Counted from the first letter of the stretch, positions 17,038-26,211 are shown. The stretch is 64,000 nt of DNA from Streptomyces sp. CMB-StM0423 (GCF_002847285.1 NZ_CP025407.1:1736001-1800000), one strand, 5' to 3'. Notes: a model not told the origin generated them from the letters alone. Numbers and translations are program-made.

Positions 17038-18042
17038 ATGACTCGACGACTTGCTGAGGTTGCCAAGAAGGTGGGGGTCTCCGAGGCCACCGTCAGCCGC
17101 GTGCTGAACGGAAAGCCCGGGGTGTCGGAGGCGACCCGGCAGGCCGTGCTGTCGGCCCTCGACGTGCTCGGCTACGAACGGCCCACGCAACTGCGCGGCG
17201 AGCGCGCCCGGCTGGTCGGCCTGGTCCTGCCCGAGCTGCAGAACCCGATCTTCCCCGCGCTCGGCGAGGTGGTCGGCGGCGCGCTGGCCCAGCTCGGCCT
17301 CACCCCGGTGCTCTGCACCCAGACGAAGAACGGCGTCTCCGAGGCCGCGTACGTCGACCTGCTGCTGCAACAGCAGGTCTCCGGCGTGGTGTTCGCCGGC
17401 GGCCAGTACGCGCAGTCCGCCGCGCCGCACGAGCACTACCGCAGGCTGGCCGAGCGGCGCATCCCGGTGGTGCTGATCAACGCCGCCATCGAGGACCTGG
17501 GCTTCCCCCGCGTCTCCTGCGACGACGCGGTCGCCGTGGAGCAGGCGTGGCGCCACCTGGCGTCGCTCGGGCACCGCCGCATCGGCATGCTGCTGGGCCC
17601 CGGCGACCACGTGCCCTCGGCCCGCAAGCTCGCGGCCGCCGAGGAGCTGGCGCGGCAGACCGGCCTGGAGCTGCCGGAGTCGCGGGTGGCGCGGGCGCAG
17701 TACTCGCTGGAGAGCGGGCAGGCGGCCGCGACGCGGATGCTGGAGGACGGCGTCACGGGCTTCGTGTGCGCCAGCGACCCGCTCGCGCTCGGGGTGATCA
17801 GGGCGGTGCGGCGGCGCGGCCTGGACGTGCCGGGGGACGTGTCGGTGGTGGGGTACGACGACTCGGCGTTCATGAACTGCACGTCGCCGCCGCTGACGAC
17901 GGTGCGGCAGCCGATCGAGTCGATGGGCCGGGCGGCGGTGGAGCTGCTGTCGGCGCAGATCGGCGGCGCCCCGGTGGCGGCCGACGAGCTGCTGTTCGAG
18001 CCGGAGTTGGTGGTGCGCGGCTCCACCGGCCCCGCTCGGTGA
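17038..18042 (+). CDS. LacI-family repressor of the glycan locus
   Basis: 334-aa LacI/GalR regulator. The N-terminal helix-turn-helix (RRLAEVAKKVGVSEATVSRV) and hinge (LNGKPGVSEATRQ) are followed by a periplasmic-binding-protein-like effector domain ending in the typical VSVVGYDDSAFMNCTSPPLTTVRQP segment. It resembles Streptomyces MalR/AglR-type regulators of alpha-glucoside systems. It precedes and is co-directional with the binding protein gene, 136 bp apart. CTTGCG/CGCAAG-like half sites occur both at its own start and upstream of the next gene, so it probably represses both promoters and is released by an imported oligosaccharide. ATG at 17038 has no SD but a well placed -10 (leaderless). 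Confidence 0.93.
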   Translation: MTRRLAEVAKKVGVSEATVSRVLNGKPGVSEATRQAVLSALDVLGYERPTQLRGERARLVGLVLPELQNPIFPALGEVVGGALAQLGLTPVLCTQTKNGVSEAAYVDLLLQQQVSGVVFAGGQYAQSAAPHEHYRRLAERRIPVVLINAAIEDLGFPRVSCDDAVAVEQAWRHLASLGHRRIGMLLGPGDHVPSARKLAAAEELARQTGLELPESRVARAQYSLESGQAAATRMLEDGVTGFVCASDPLALGVIRAVRRRGLDVPGDVSVVGYDDSAFMNCTSPPLTTVRQPIESMGRAAVELLSAQIGGAPVAADELLFEPELVVRGSTGPAR

Positions 18043-18066
18043 GGGATCTTCATTTTCCAGTCTCAT

Positions 18067-18098
18067 TCTTGCAACTTCCGCGCGAGATATTGCGAAGA
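18067..18098 (+). promoter_or_regulatory. Candidate LacI operator upstream of the binding-protein gene
   Basis: TCTTGCAA (18067-18074) and TTGCGAAGA (18090-18098) form an inverted repeat with one extra base, about 80 bp before the binding-protein start. The half sites resemble the CTTGCG repeats at the lacI start, supporting one regulator for both. Confidence 0.5.
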
Positions 18099-18178
18099 CC
18101 TGTCGACGGTGGTTGAGTGTGCGCGCCACGGCAGCGTGCAGCCGTGGCTTCCCGCTCCTGCCCAGAGGGGTCACCGAG

Positions 18179-19576
18179 ATGAGACAAACCGGGTTCCGCC
18201 GTACCAGCGCCGCCCTCGCCGTCAGCGCCGCCCTGGCGCTCGTCGCCGCCTGCGGCACCTCCAGCTCCGACGAGGGCGGCGGGGACGACGCGGCCGATCC
18301 GGCCGACGCCGCCGCCCCGCTGGACCCGGAGACCGAGGTCACCCTGACGATCGACTGCATGCCCCCGGCGGCCGAGAAGGCCGAGCTGAAGGAGTGGAAA
18401 GAGGACGTAGCGGCCTTCAACGAGGAGTACCCGAACGTCACGATCGAGGGGAAGCAGACCGACCCCTGTCTGGAGCCCCCGCGGTTCACGGCCATGCTCA
18501 AGGCCAAGTCCCAGCCGGACGCCTTCTACACGTACTTCACCGACCTGCAGCAGGTGCTGGACAACGACGGCGCCGCGGACATCACCGCGTACGTCAACGA
18601 GAAGACGGTCCCCGCGCTCGCGGACATCGACCCGCAGGTCCTCGACGTCCTCAAGCAGGACGGCAAGCTCTACGGGCTGCCGACCAGCAACTACACCATG
18701 GGCCTGCTGATCAACCGCAAGCTCTTCGAGGAGGCCGGCCTCGACCCCGACGACCCGCCGACGTCCTGGGACGAGGTCCGTACCGCCGCCAAGGCGATAT
18801 CCGGCCTCGGCGGCGGCATCAGCGGCTTCGGCGAGTACAGCGCGGGCAACAACGGCGGCTGGCACTTCACCGCCTCGATGTACGGCCTCGGCGGCGACAT
18901 CGTCTCGGCGGACGGCACCAAGGCCGCGTTCAACGACGACACCGGCCGCGAGTACGTCGAGAACCTCCACGCGATGCGCTGGGAGGACGACAGCATGGGC
19001 AAGACCCAGTTGCTCAAGTGGGGCGACCTGCAGAAGCAGATGGCGTCCGGCAAGCTCGGCATGTTCCTCGCCGCGCCCGACGACATCACGTACATGGTCC
19101 AGCAACTGGGCGGTGACTACGCCGACTTCGGCATGGGCCCGATGCCCGGCGGCGAGGCGACCCTCTTCGGCGGCAACGACTACCTGATCAAGAAGGGCAG
19201 CTCGCCCGACCAGATCAAGGCCGCCCTCGCCTGGCTGAACTTCAAGTTCCTCACCCCGGGCAAGGGCCAGTTCGACTGGGCGCGTACGAAGGCCGACGAG
19301 CTGCCCGTCGGGCTGCCCCAGCCGGACTTCTGGAAGGGCGGGAGCAAGCAGCGGGACGACGAGCTGCGCGCCGAGCACTCCACCATGCCGGTCGAGAACT
19401 TCCAGCCGTTCCGCGACAACCCTGTCCCCGGCCGCGCCGAGCCGCCCAAGGCCCAGGAGATCTACAAGGTCCTCGACACGGTGATGTCCGGCGTGCTCAC
19501 CAACGAGGACGCCGACCCCGCCGGGCTGCTCGACACCGCCGAGGACCAGGTCAACCAGGTCCTCGCGAACCAGTAG
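18179..19576 (+). CDS. ABC sugar transporter substrate-binding lipoprotein
   Basis: 465-aa extracellular solute-binding protein of the family 1 (maltose/oligosaccharide) type. The N-terminus is a lipoprotein signal: positive MRQTGFRR, a hydrophobic stretch, and lipobox LVAAC with the lipidated Cys at residue 25. The mature part starts with an acidic, disordered linker (SSSDEGGGDD) and includes the family-like FTAMLKAKSQPDAFY and later IKKGSSPDQIKAALAWL segments. ATG 18179 is preceded by GAGGGG at 8-9 bp. It is followed after 2 bp by the first permease gene, so it is the first gene of a transport operon. The ligand is unknown; the gene context suggests an alpha-glucan-derived oligosaccharide. 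Confidence 0.92.
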   Translation: MRQTGFRRTSAALAVSAALALVAACGTSSSDEGGGDDAADPADAAAPLDPETEVTLTIDCMPPAAEKAELKEWKEDVAAFNEEYPNVTIEGKQTDPCLEPPRFTAMLKAKSQPDAFYTYFTDLQQVLDNDGAADITAYVNEKTVPALADIDPQVLDVLKQDGKLYGLPTSNYTMGLLINRKLFEEAGLDPDDPPTSWDEVRTAAKAISGLGGGISGFGEYSAGNNGGWHFTASMYGLGGDIVSADGTKAAFNDDTGREYVENLHAMRWEDDSMGKTQLLKWGDLQKQMASGKLGMFLAAPDDITYMVQQLGGDYADFGMGPMPGGEATLFGGNDYLIKKGSSPDQIKAALAWLNFKFLTPGKGQFDWARTKADELPVGLPQPDFWKGGSKQRDDELRAEHSTMPVENFQPFRDNPVPGRAEPPKAQEIYKVLDTVMSGVLTNEDADPAGLLDTAEDQVNQVLANQ

Positions 19577-19578
19577 CC

Positions 19579-20529
19579 ATGGCGGCGCCCACCCTCTCCC
19601 GGCCGGCCGCCCCCGCCCAGGGGCGGCCCGCCGGCCGGCGGCGCGCGGGCCGCGAGGACTTCGGCCGCGCGCTGCGCCGCAACCTGACCGCGCACGGCTT
19701 CCTCATCGGCGCCGTGCTCTGCTTCACGCTCTTCTCCTGGTATCCGATGGTCAGGGAGTTCATCCTGGCCTTCCAGAAGAACGAGGACGGCGAGACCGTC
19801 TGGGCGGGCTGGTCGAACCTCAGCTACGTCTTCAACGACCCGGCCTTCTGGCAGGCGTGGCGCAACACGTTCGCCTTCACCGGGCTCGCGCTGCTCCTCG
19901 GCTTCGCCGTGCCGTTCGCCGTCGCCATCGTGCTGAACGAGTTCCGGCACGGCCGCGCGTACCTGCGGGTCCTGGTGTACCTGCCGGTGATGCTGCCTCC
20001 GGTCGCCTCCGTGCTGCTCTTCAAGTACTTCTACGACCCGGGCTACGGGCTCTTCAACCGCATCCTGGAGACCTTCGGCCTGCCCGCGCAGGACTGGCTG
20101 CAGTCGAGCGACACCGCGATGATCTCCGTCGTCATCGCCGCCACCTGGATGAACATGGGCGCCGCCACGCTGATCTACCTGGCCGCGCTGCAGGGCATCC
20201 CGGGCGAGCTGTACGAGGCCGCGGAGCTGGACGGCGCCGGGCTCTTCCGCAAGATCTGGCACGTCACCATCCCGCAGACCCGGCTCATCCTGTCGCTGAT
20301 GCTGCTGATGCAGATCATCGCCACGATGCAGGTCTTCGTGGAGCCTTTCCTGCTCACCGGCGGCGCCGGCCCGGAGAACTCGACGCTCACCGTCGTCCAG
20401 CTCATCTACCAGTACGCCTTCACCTTCAACAACTACGGCAGCGCCGCGGCCCTCGGGGTCGTCCTGATGCTGGTGCTCGCCGTCTTCTCGGCCGCGTTCG
20501 TACGCCTCGACCGCGGCAGCGAAGACTGA
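19579..20529 (+). CDS. ABC sugar transporter permease 1 (MalF-like)
   Basis: 316-aa inner-membrane permease with six predicted helices after a basic cytosolic N-terminus. The cytoplasmic EAA loop, which docks the ATPase, is seen in the segment EAAELDGAGLFRKIWHVTIP. It starts 2 bp after the stop of the binding protein gene and is followed 16 bp later by the second permease. Together they form the channel of a CUT1-type sugar importer. No ATPase gene is present in the locus. Confidence 0.93.
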   Translation: MAAPTLSRPAAPAQGRPAGRRRAGREDFGRALRRNLTAHGFLIGAVLCFTLFSWYPMVREFILAFQKNEDGETVWAGWSNLSYVFNDPAFWQAWRNTFAFTGLALLLGFAVPFAVAIVLNEFRHGRAYLRVLVYLPVMLPPVASVLLFKYFYDPGYGLFNRILETFGLPAQDWLQSSDTAMISVVIAATWMNMGAATLIYLAALQGIPGELYEAAELDGAGLFRKIWHVTIPQTRLILSLMLLMQIIATMQVFVEPFLLTGGAGPENSTLTVVQLIYQYAFTFNNYGSAAALGVVLMLVLAVFSAAFVRLDRGSED

Positions 20530-20545
20530 AGCCGGGAGATCCCAG

Positions 20546-21427
20546 ATGGCCGAATCACAAAGGACGCTGATCTCGCCGGCGGTGCTGGCCAGGCCGCGCG
20601 GAAAGGCCCTGTACTGGACCGCCTTCGCGCTGGTCATGGTGGTCTTCACGCTGGCGTTCATCGGGCCGCTGTACTGGATGGTGACCAGCGGGCTGAAGTC
20701 CTCGCAGGAGTTCGCGCAAACCCCGCCGACACTGGTGCCGGGCGAGGTGCAGCCGGAGAACTACTCCGAGGCGTGGAGCGTGCTGGACCTGTCCCAACTG
20801 CTCCTCAACACCTGCGTGTACGCCTTCGGCGCGCTGGCCTTCCAGCTCGTCTTCGACGTGGCCGCGGCGTATTCGCTGTCCAAGCTCCGCCCGGTGCTGG
20901 GCAAGGTCATCCTCGGCGCGATGCTCGCGACGCTGATGATCCCGGCCACGGTGCTCGTCGTACCGCAGTACCTCACGGTGCTCGACGTGCCGGCGGTCGA
21001 CCGCAACCTCATCAACTCGCCGTGGGTGATCTGGCTCCCGTCGGTCACCAACGCCTTCAACATCTTCCTGCTCAAGCGCTTCTTCGACTCCATCCCCCGG
21101 GAGCTGATGGACGCCGCCGCCATGGACGGCGCATCGCCGATGCGCACGCTGCGGTCCATCGTCCTGCCGATGTCCCGGCCGATCCTCGGCGTCGTGTCGA
21201 TCTTCGCGGTCGTCGCCGTGTGGAAGGACTTCCTCTGGCCGATGCTCACCCTGCCCGACCCGTCGAAGCAGACCCTCAACGTCGGCATCTACTCGCTGGG
21301 CACGAGCGTGCCGGAGAACCAGCTCATCGCGGCCCTCGCGATCGCCTCGGTGCCCACGTTGGTGATCTTCCTCGTCTTCCAGCGCAACATCATGCACGGC
21401 CTGACCGCCGGCAGCCTCAAGGGCTGA
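20546..21427 (+). CDS. ABC sugar transporter permease 2 (MalG-like)
   Basis: 293-aa inner-membrane permease with six predicted helices and the EAA-type loop DAAAMDGASPMRTLRSIVLP. The start is ATG at 20546 with CGGGAG just upstream. It pairs with the preceding permease to form a CUT1 importer channel and is followed by the intracellular GH13 enzyme gene after 38 bp, consistent with one transcript. The importer must borrow an ATPase; in Streptomyces the multi-operon ATPase MsiK plays this role. Confidence 0.93.
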   Translation: MAESQRTLISPAVLARPRGKALYWTAFALVMVVFTLAFIGPLYWMVTSGLKSSQEFAQTPPTLVPGEVQPENYSEAWSVLDLSQLLLNTCVYAFGALAFQLVFDVAAAYSLSKLRPVLGKVILGAMLATLMIPATVLVVPQYLTVLDVPAVDRNLINSPWVIWLPSVTNAFNIFLLKRFFDSIPRELMDAAAMDGASPMRTLRSIVLPMSRPILGVVSIFAVVAVWKDFLWPMLTLPDPSKQTLNVGIYSLGTSVPENQLIAALAIASVPTLVIFLVFQRNIMHGLTAGSLKG

Positions 21428-21465
21428 CGGTAAGGGCCCTCTTCCTGAACCAGTAGGGATTTCCT

Positions 21466-23142
21466 GTGAGGGATTCAGTGTCGGATACGAGCTGGTGGCG
21501 CGACGCCGCCATCTACCAGGTCTACGTACGCAGCTTCGCCGACGGCGACGGCGACGGCACCGGCGACCTCGCCGGCGTCCGCGCCCGGCTGCCGTACCTC
21601 GCCGAGCTGGGCGTGGACGCCATCTGGTTCACCCCGTGGTACGTCTCGCCGATGGCCGACGGCGGCTACGACGTCGCCGACTACCGGGCGATCGACCCGG
21701 CGTTCGGCACCCTGGACGAGGCCGAGAAGCTGATCGCCGAGGCCCGCGCCCTCGGCATCCGCACGATCGTCGACATCGTGCCCAACCACGTCTCCGACGC
21801 CCACCCCTGGTTCCGCGCCGCGCTGGCCGCCGGGCCCGGCAGCCCGGAGCGCGAGCTGTTCCATTTCCACGCCGGACGCGGCCCGGACGGCGAACTGCCG
21901 CCGAACAACTGGCCCTCCCAGTTCAACGGCGAGTGCTGGACCCGGCACGCCGACGGCGACTGGTACCTGCACCTGTTCTCCGAGCGGCAGCCGGACCTCA
22001 ACTGGGCCCACCCGGCGGTGCGCCGGGAGCACGAGGACGTGCTGCGCTTCTGGTTCGAGCGGGGCGCCGCGGGCGTACGCATCGACTCCGCCGCCCTGCT
22101 CGCCAAGGACCCCGAGCTGCCCGACTGGGACGAGGACGACCCGCGCGGCGAGCCCAGCCCGTACGTCGACCGCGACGAGCTGCACGACGTCTACCGCTCG
22201 TGGCGGGCCATCGCCGACGAGTACGACGGCGTGCTCATCGGCGAGCTGTGGGTGCCGGAGCCGGAGCGCTTCTCCCGCTATCTGCGCCCGGACGAGCTGC
22301 ACACCGCGTTCAACTTCGACTTCCTCGCCCGCCCCTGGGACGCCGCCGAGCTGCGCGCGTCCATCGACACCACGCTCGAATACCACGCCCCGGTCGGCGC
22401 GCCCGCGACCTGGGTGCTGTGCAACCACGACGTGACCCGCACCGTCACCCGCTACGGCCGCGACGACGCCGACCCGGGCACCGGCTTCGACTTCGCCGCC
22501 AAGCGCTTCGGCACCCCGACCGACCTGGTGCGCGGCACCCGCAGGGCGCGCGCCGCGGCGCTGCTCTCGCTCGCCCTGCCCGGCTCCGTCTACCTCTACC
22601 AGGGCGAGGAACTGGGCCTGCCGGAGGCGGAGATCCCCCGGGACCGCATCGTCGACCCGATGCACTTCCGCTCCGAGGGCCGCGACCCGGGGCGGGACGG
22701 CTGCCGGGTGCCGCTGCCGTGGCGTCCCGGCGGACCGGCGTACGGGTTCAGCGGCCCGGCGGCCGCGGGCGGCCCCGCGGCCGGGGGCACGCCGGCGGCC
22801 GGCGACGGCGTCGCACCGGCCGAGCCGTGGCTGCCGCAGCCGGCGGGCTGGGGCACGTACGCCGTCGGGCGCCAGGAGGACGACCCGCGCTCGATGCTGC
22901 GCCTCTACCGCGACGCACTGCGGCTGCGCCGCGGCGAGCCGGGGCTCGGCGACGGGCCGATGCGCTGGCTCGACGCCCCCGCCGGCGTGCTGTCCTTCGC
23001 CCGCTCCGACGCGTTCGTCTGCGTCGTCAACCTCGCCGCGGAGCCCGCACCGCTCCCGGCCCACCGAGACGTCCTGATCGGCAGCGGCCCCCTGGACGAC
23101 GGGCGGCTGCCGCGGGACACGGCGGTCTGGCTGCGCATCTAG
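21466..23142 (+). CDS. GH13 alpha-glucosidase (intracellular)
   Basis: 558-aa glycoside hydrolase family 13 enzyme without signal peptide. The (beta/alpha)8 barrel shows all catalytic residues: nucleophile D207 in GVRIDSAALL, acid/base E260 in LIGELWV, and transition-state Asp D322 in CNHDVTRT, plus DIVPNHVSD. The layout (WWRDAAIYQVYVRSFADG at the N-terminus) is that of oligo-1,6-glucosidase/alpha-glucosidase subfamilies, so it should hydrolyse imported alpha-glucosides in the cytoplasm. A Gly/Ala/Pro-rich insertion occurs at about residues 425-450. GTG 21466 precedes an alternative in-frame GTG (21478); AGGGAT is nearby. Linkage preference cannot be deduced with certainty. Confidence 0.9.
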   Translation: MRDSVSDTSWWRDAAIYQVYVRSFADGDGDGTGDLAGVRARLPYLAELGVDAIWFTPWYVSPMADGGYDVADYRAIDPAFGTLDEAEKLIAEARALGIRTIVDIVPNHVSDAHPWFRAALAAGPGSPERELFHFHAGRGPDGELPPNNWPSQFNGECWTRHADGDWYLHLFSERQPDLNWAHPAVRREHEDVLRFWFERGAAGVRIDSAALLAKDPELPDWDEDDPRGEPSPYVDRDELHDVYRSWRAIADEYDGVLIGELWVPEPERFSRYLRPDELHTAFNFDFLARPWDAAELRASIDTTLEYHAPVGAPATWVLCNHDVTRTVTRYGRDDADPGTGFDFAAKRFGTPTDLVRGTRRARAAALLSLALPGSVYLYQGEELGLPEAEIPRDRIVDPMHFRSEGRDPGRDGCRVPLPWRPGGPAYGFSGPAAAGGPAAGGTPAAGDGVAPAEPWLPQPAGWGTYAVGRQEDDPRSMLRLYRDALRLRRGEPGLGDGPMRWLDAPAGVLSFARSDAFVCVVNLAAEPAPLPAHRDVLIGSGPLDDGRLPRDTAVWLRI

Positions 23143-23214
23143 GACCGCTGCGCCGCGCGGCCGGACCGCCGACCCATTACAACCCCCCACCCACCCCCCA
23201 CGGGAAGGTACGCC

Positions 23215-24951
23215 ATGCGCAAGGCACGCACAGGAAGGATCATGCTGGCCGCGTCCGTGGCCGCCGCCGCGGTACTCGTCGCCGTGCCCGGCGGCGCCCA
23301 CGGCGCGCCGAAGGCGGGCGCCGACCTGCCGTTCGTCTCGATCGAGGCGGAGGCGGCGGACACCAACGGCAGCCCCGTCGGCCCCGACTACACCCAGGGC
23401 ACCCTGGCCTCGGAGTCGTCCGGGCGGCAGGCGGTGCGGCTCGACGCCCGGGGCGAGTACGTCGAGTTCACGCTCACCGCGCCGGCGAACGCCGTGAACG
23501 TCGCGTACAGCGTCCCCGACGGCAAGTCCGGCAGCCTCGCCGTCTACGCCAACGGCGCGAAGCTCGACGCGTCGCTCGCCGTCACCTCCACGTACTCGTA
23601 CATCGACACCCCCTGGATCCCCGGCGCCAAGACCCACCACCTGCTGGACAACGCCCGGGTCAAGCTGGGGCAGGACCTGAAGGCAGGCGACACCGTACGG
23701 CTCCAGGCCGACGACCTGGGCGGCGGCCCGTACACCGTCGACGTCGCCGACTTCGAGCAGGTCGCCGCGCCCTCCCAGCCGCCGGCCGGCGCCGTCTCCG
23801 TCGTCGGCAAGGGCGCCGACCCGACCGGCGCGGCGGACTCCACCGAGGCGTTCCGCAGCGCCATCGCCGAGGCGAAGGGCGGCGGTACGGTGTGGATCCC
23901 GCCGGGCGACTTCACGGTCGGCTCCGAGCTCTCCGGCGTCGAGAACGTCACTCTCAAGGGCGCCGGCGCCTGGCACTCCGTGGTGCACAGCTCCCGCTTC
24001 GTCAACCAGTCGGGCTCCGCCGGGAACGCGCACCTCGCCGACTTCGCCGTCATCGGCGAGGTCACCGAGCGGGTCGACGGCAACCCGGACAACTTCGTCA
24101 ACGGCAGCCTCGGCCCCGGGTCCACGGTCTCCGGGATGTGGCTCCAGCACCTGAAGGTCGGGCTCTGGCTGACCGGCACCAACGACGGCCTCGTGGTCGA
24201 GCGGAACCGCTTCCTCGACATGACCGCCGACGGCCTGAACCTCAACGGCAACGCCAAGGGCGTCCGGGTGCGCGACAACTTCCTGCGCAACACCGGCGAC
24301 GACGCGCTCGCCATGTGGTCGCTCAACGCACCCGACGTGGACTGCGTCTTCGCCGGCAACACCATCTCGCAGCCCAACCTGGCCAACGGCATCGCGATCT
24401 ACGGCGGCACGGACATCACCGTCGAGAACAACCGCGTCCTCGACACCAACGCGCTCGGCAGCGGCATCGCGATCTCCAACCAGAAGTTCCTGGACCCGTT
24501 CCACCCGCTGGCCGGCACCATCACCGTCGCGGGGAACGAGCTGGTGCGCACCGGCGCGATGAACCCCAACTGGAACCACCCGATGGGCGCGATGCGCGTC
24601 GACTCCTACGACAGCGCCATCGAGGCGGATGTCAGGATCACCGACACAGTCGTCACCGACAGCCCGTGGAGCGCCTTCCAGTTCGTCTCCGGCGGCGGTA
24701 CGGGCAAGGCCGTGCAGAACGTCACCATCGACGGCGCCACCGTGGCCGGCGCCGGCAGCGTCGTCGTGCAGGCCGAGACGCAGGGCGCGGTGACCGCCGG
24801 CGACGTCACCGCGACGGACGTCGGCGTCGCCGGCGTCTACAACTGCCCGTACCCGGAGGGCAGCGGCACGTTCACACTGACCGACGGAGGCGGCAACTCC
24901 GGCTGGGACGGCACCTGGGAGGACTGCTCCGCCTGGCCCGGCCAGGACTGA
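23215..24951 (+). CDS. Secreted GH87-like beta-helix glycanase with N-terminal carbohydrate-binding domain
   Basis: 578-aa secreted protein. A Sec signal peptide (cleavage near AHG-AP, residue 30) is followed by a CBM6/35-like beta-sandwich (about 40-185; IEAEAADTNGS start) and a right-handed parallel beta-helix (about 195-560). Conserved acidic segments TADGLNLNG (D339) and NTGDDALAMWS (D362, D363) look like the catalytic aspartates of GH87 alpha-1,3-glucanase/mycodextranase, which cut alpha-1,3-glucan or nigeran; GH87 is my best family guess, with other pectate-lyase-fold hydrolases possible. SD GGGAAGG precedes ATG 23215. It follows the GH13 gene by 72 bp, fitting extracellular depolymerisation before uptake. 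Confidence 0.75.
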   Translation: MRKARTGRIMLAASVAAAAVLVAVPGGAHGAPKAGADLPFVSIEAEAADTNGSPVGPDYTQGTLASESSGRQAVRLDARGEYVEFTLTAPANAVNVAYSVPDGKSGSLAVYANGAKLDASLAVTSTYSYIDTPWIPGAKTHHLLDNARVKLGQDLKAGDTVRLQADDLGGGPYTVDVADFEQVAAPSQPPAGAVSVVGKGADPTGAADSTEAFRSAIAEAKGGGTVWIPPGDFTVGSELSGVENVTLKGAGAWHSVVHSSRFVNQSGSAGNAHLADFAVIGEVTERVDGNPDNFVNGSLGPGSTVSGMWLQHLKVGLWLTGTNDGLVVERNRFLDMTADGLNLNGNAKGVRVRDNFLRNTGDDALAMWSLNAPDVDCVFAGNTISQPNLANGIAIYGGTDITVENNRVLDTNALGSGIAISNQKFLDPFHPLAGTITVAGNELVRTGAMNPNWNHPMGAMRVDSYDSAIEADVRITDTVVTDSPWSAFQFVSGGGTGKAVQNVTIDGATVAGAGSVVVQAETQGAVTAGDVTATDVGVAGVYNCPYPEGSGTFTLTDGGGNSGWDGTWEDCSAWPGQD

Positions 24952-25071
24952 CCCGCTCCCCTACGGCACAGCGCTCCCGCACAGCGCACCACGGCACAGC
25001 GGTCCACTCGTCCGGGCTCCCGGTTCACCCCCACGGGCCGGGAGCCCGTCCCCCATGAGAGGAGCACCACC

Positions 25072-26160
25072 GTGACCACCCGAAGAGCCTTCTTCGCCGG
25101 CGCCGCGGGCGCCGGCCTCGCCGCGGCGGGCGGCCTGCCGTCCGCCGCCGCGGCCCCCGCCGCCGGGGCCCGCGCGGCCGGCGCCGCCGGGCCGTCCCCG
25201 TACGTGCACGCCTTCTACTACTCCTGGTACGGAAACCCCGAGCACCACGGCTCGTGGGTGCACTGGCAGCAGGGCGGGCACACCCCGCCGGACGACATCG
25301 GCGCCGACTTCTACCCCGCCCTCGGCGCATACGACTCCGGCGACTACGACGGTGCCGTCGCGCAGCACATGGCGTGGGCGCGGCAGGCCGGGATCGGCGT
25401 GCTGGCGTATAGCTGGTGGGGCCGCGGCGGGTACGAGGACCGGCTCGCGGCCGGCGTGCTGGACGCGGCGGCAACCGCGGGGCTGCAGATCGCCTGGCAC
25501 ATCGAGCCCTACTCGGGGCGCACAGCCGCGTCCGTGGTCGACGACGTGGCGTACCTGGAGGAGAACTACGGCGCCCACCCCGCCTACCACCGGGCGGCGG
25601 ACCGGGGCGGGCGCTGCGCGTACTACGTCTTCAACAGCCTGAACGTCACCGACTGGGCGCCGATCGCGGCGATCCGGGACAGCGCGCTGGTGATGGCGCA
25701 GACCACGGACGTCTCCCGCGTCACGCACTTCGGCGGCATCTACACGTACGACGCCATCGCGGGCGCGAACGACCCGGACTGGGGCGGTGTGGCGGCCTGG
25801 TGCCGGCAGAACGGGTACGTGTGGGCGCCGTCCATCGGCCCCGGCTACCTCGACGACCGCGCCGTGCCCGGCAACACCTCGCCGACCGTGGACCGCGCGG
25901 ACGGCGCGGTGTACGACCGCAGTTGGGGCTACGTGCTGGACCCGGCGAAGGGCGGTCCAGCGGACTGGGTGACGCTCACGTCGTTCAACGAGTGGCACGA
26001 GGGCAGCCAGTTGGAGCCGGCCGCCGCGGCGCCGCCGCAGCCGGTCTACGTCACGTACGACGGCGCCTACGGGCGTACGGGCGCGGCGGCCGAGACCGCG
26101 TACCTGGACCGGACCCGGCACTGGGTCACCGAGTTCGAGACGGCGTCCGGCCGGGGCTGA
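25072..26160 (+). CDS. Tat-exported GH99-like endo-alpha-mannosidase/mannanase
   Basis: 362-aa protein with a twin-arginine signal (TTRRAFFAGAAGAG) and a GH99-type barrel. Family hallmarks are FYYSWYGNPEHHGSWVHW near the mature N-terminus, AWHIEPYSGR (E145), and the C-terminal TSFNEWHEGSQLEPA, whose E307 and E310 correspond to the catalytic pair of bacterial GH99 endo-alpha-1,2-mannosidases/mannanases. These enzymes release disaccharides from alpha-mannan side chains by a neighbouring-group (epoxide) mechanism. GTG 25072 follows GAGAGGA. It is the last gene of the sugar locus, convergent with parE. Export folded through Tat is inferred from the RR motif. Confidence 0.85.
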   Translation: MTTRRAFFAGAAGAGLAAAGGLPSAAAAPAAGARAAGAAGPSPYVHAFYYSWYGNPEHHGSWVHWQQGGHTPPDDIGADFYPALGAYDSGDYDGAVAQHMAWARQAGIGVLAYSWWGRGGYEDRLAAGVLDAAATAGLQIAWHIEPYSGRTAASVVDDVAYLEENYGAHPAYHRAADRGGRCAYYVFNSLNVTDWAPIAAIRDSALVMAQTTDVSRVTHFGGIYTYDAIAGANDPDWGGVAAWCRQNGYVWAPSIGPGYLDDRAVPGNTSPTVDRADGAVYDRSWGYVLDPAKGGPADWVTLTSFNEWHEGSQLEPAAAAPPQPVYVTYDGAYGRTGAAAETAYLDRTRHWVTEFETASGRG

Positions 26161-26182
26161 GACGGGCCCTGCGCGGGCCTGG

Positions 26183-26211
26183 GCCCCGGCCGGCTCCCGC
26201 CGGGCCGGGGC
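26183..26211. terminator. Bidirectional hairpin between the GH99 gene and parE
   Basis: GCCCCGGCCGGC (26183-26194) pairs with GCCGGGCCGGGGC (26199-26211) with one bulged base. It sits between two convergent stop codons (26160 and 26212). Confidence 0.6.

Noticed and set aside
21475..24579. Large minus-strand open frame opposite the GH13 and GH87-like genes
   Set aside because: Composition-driven antisense frame; the plus-strand genes have signal peptides, motifs and SD sequences.
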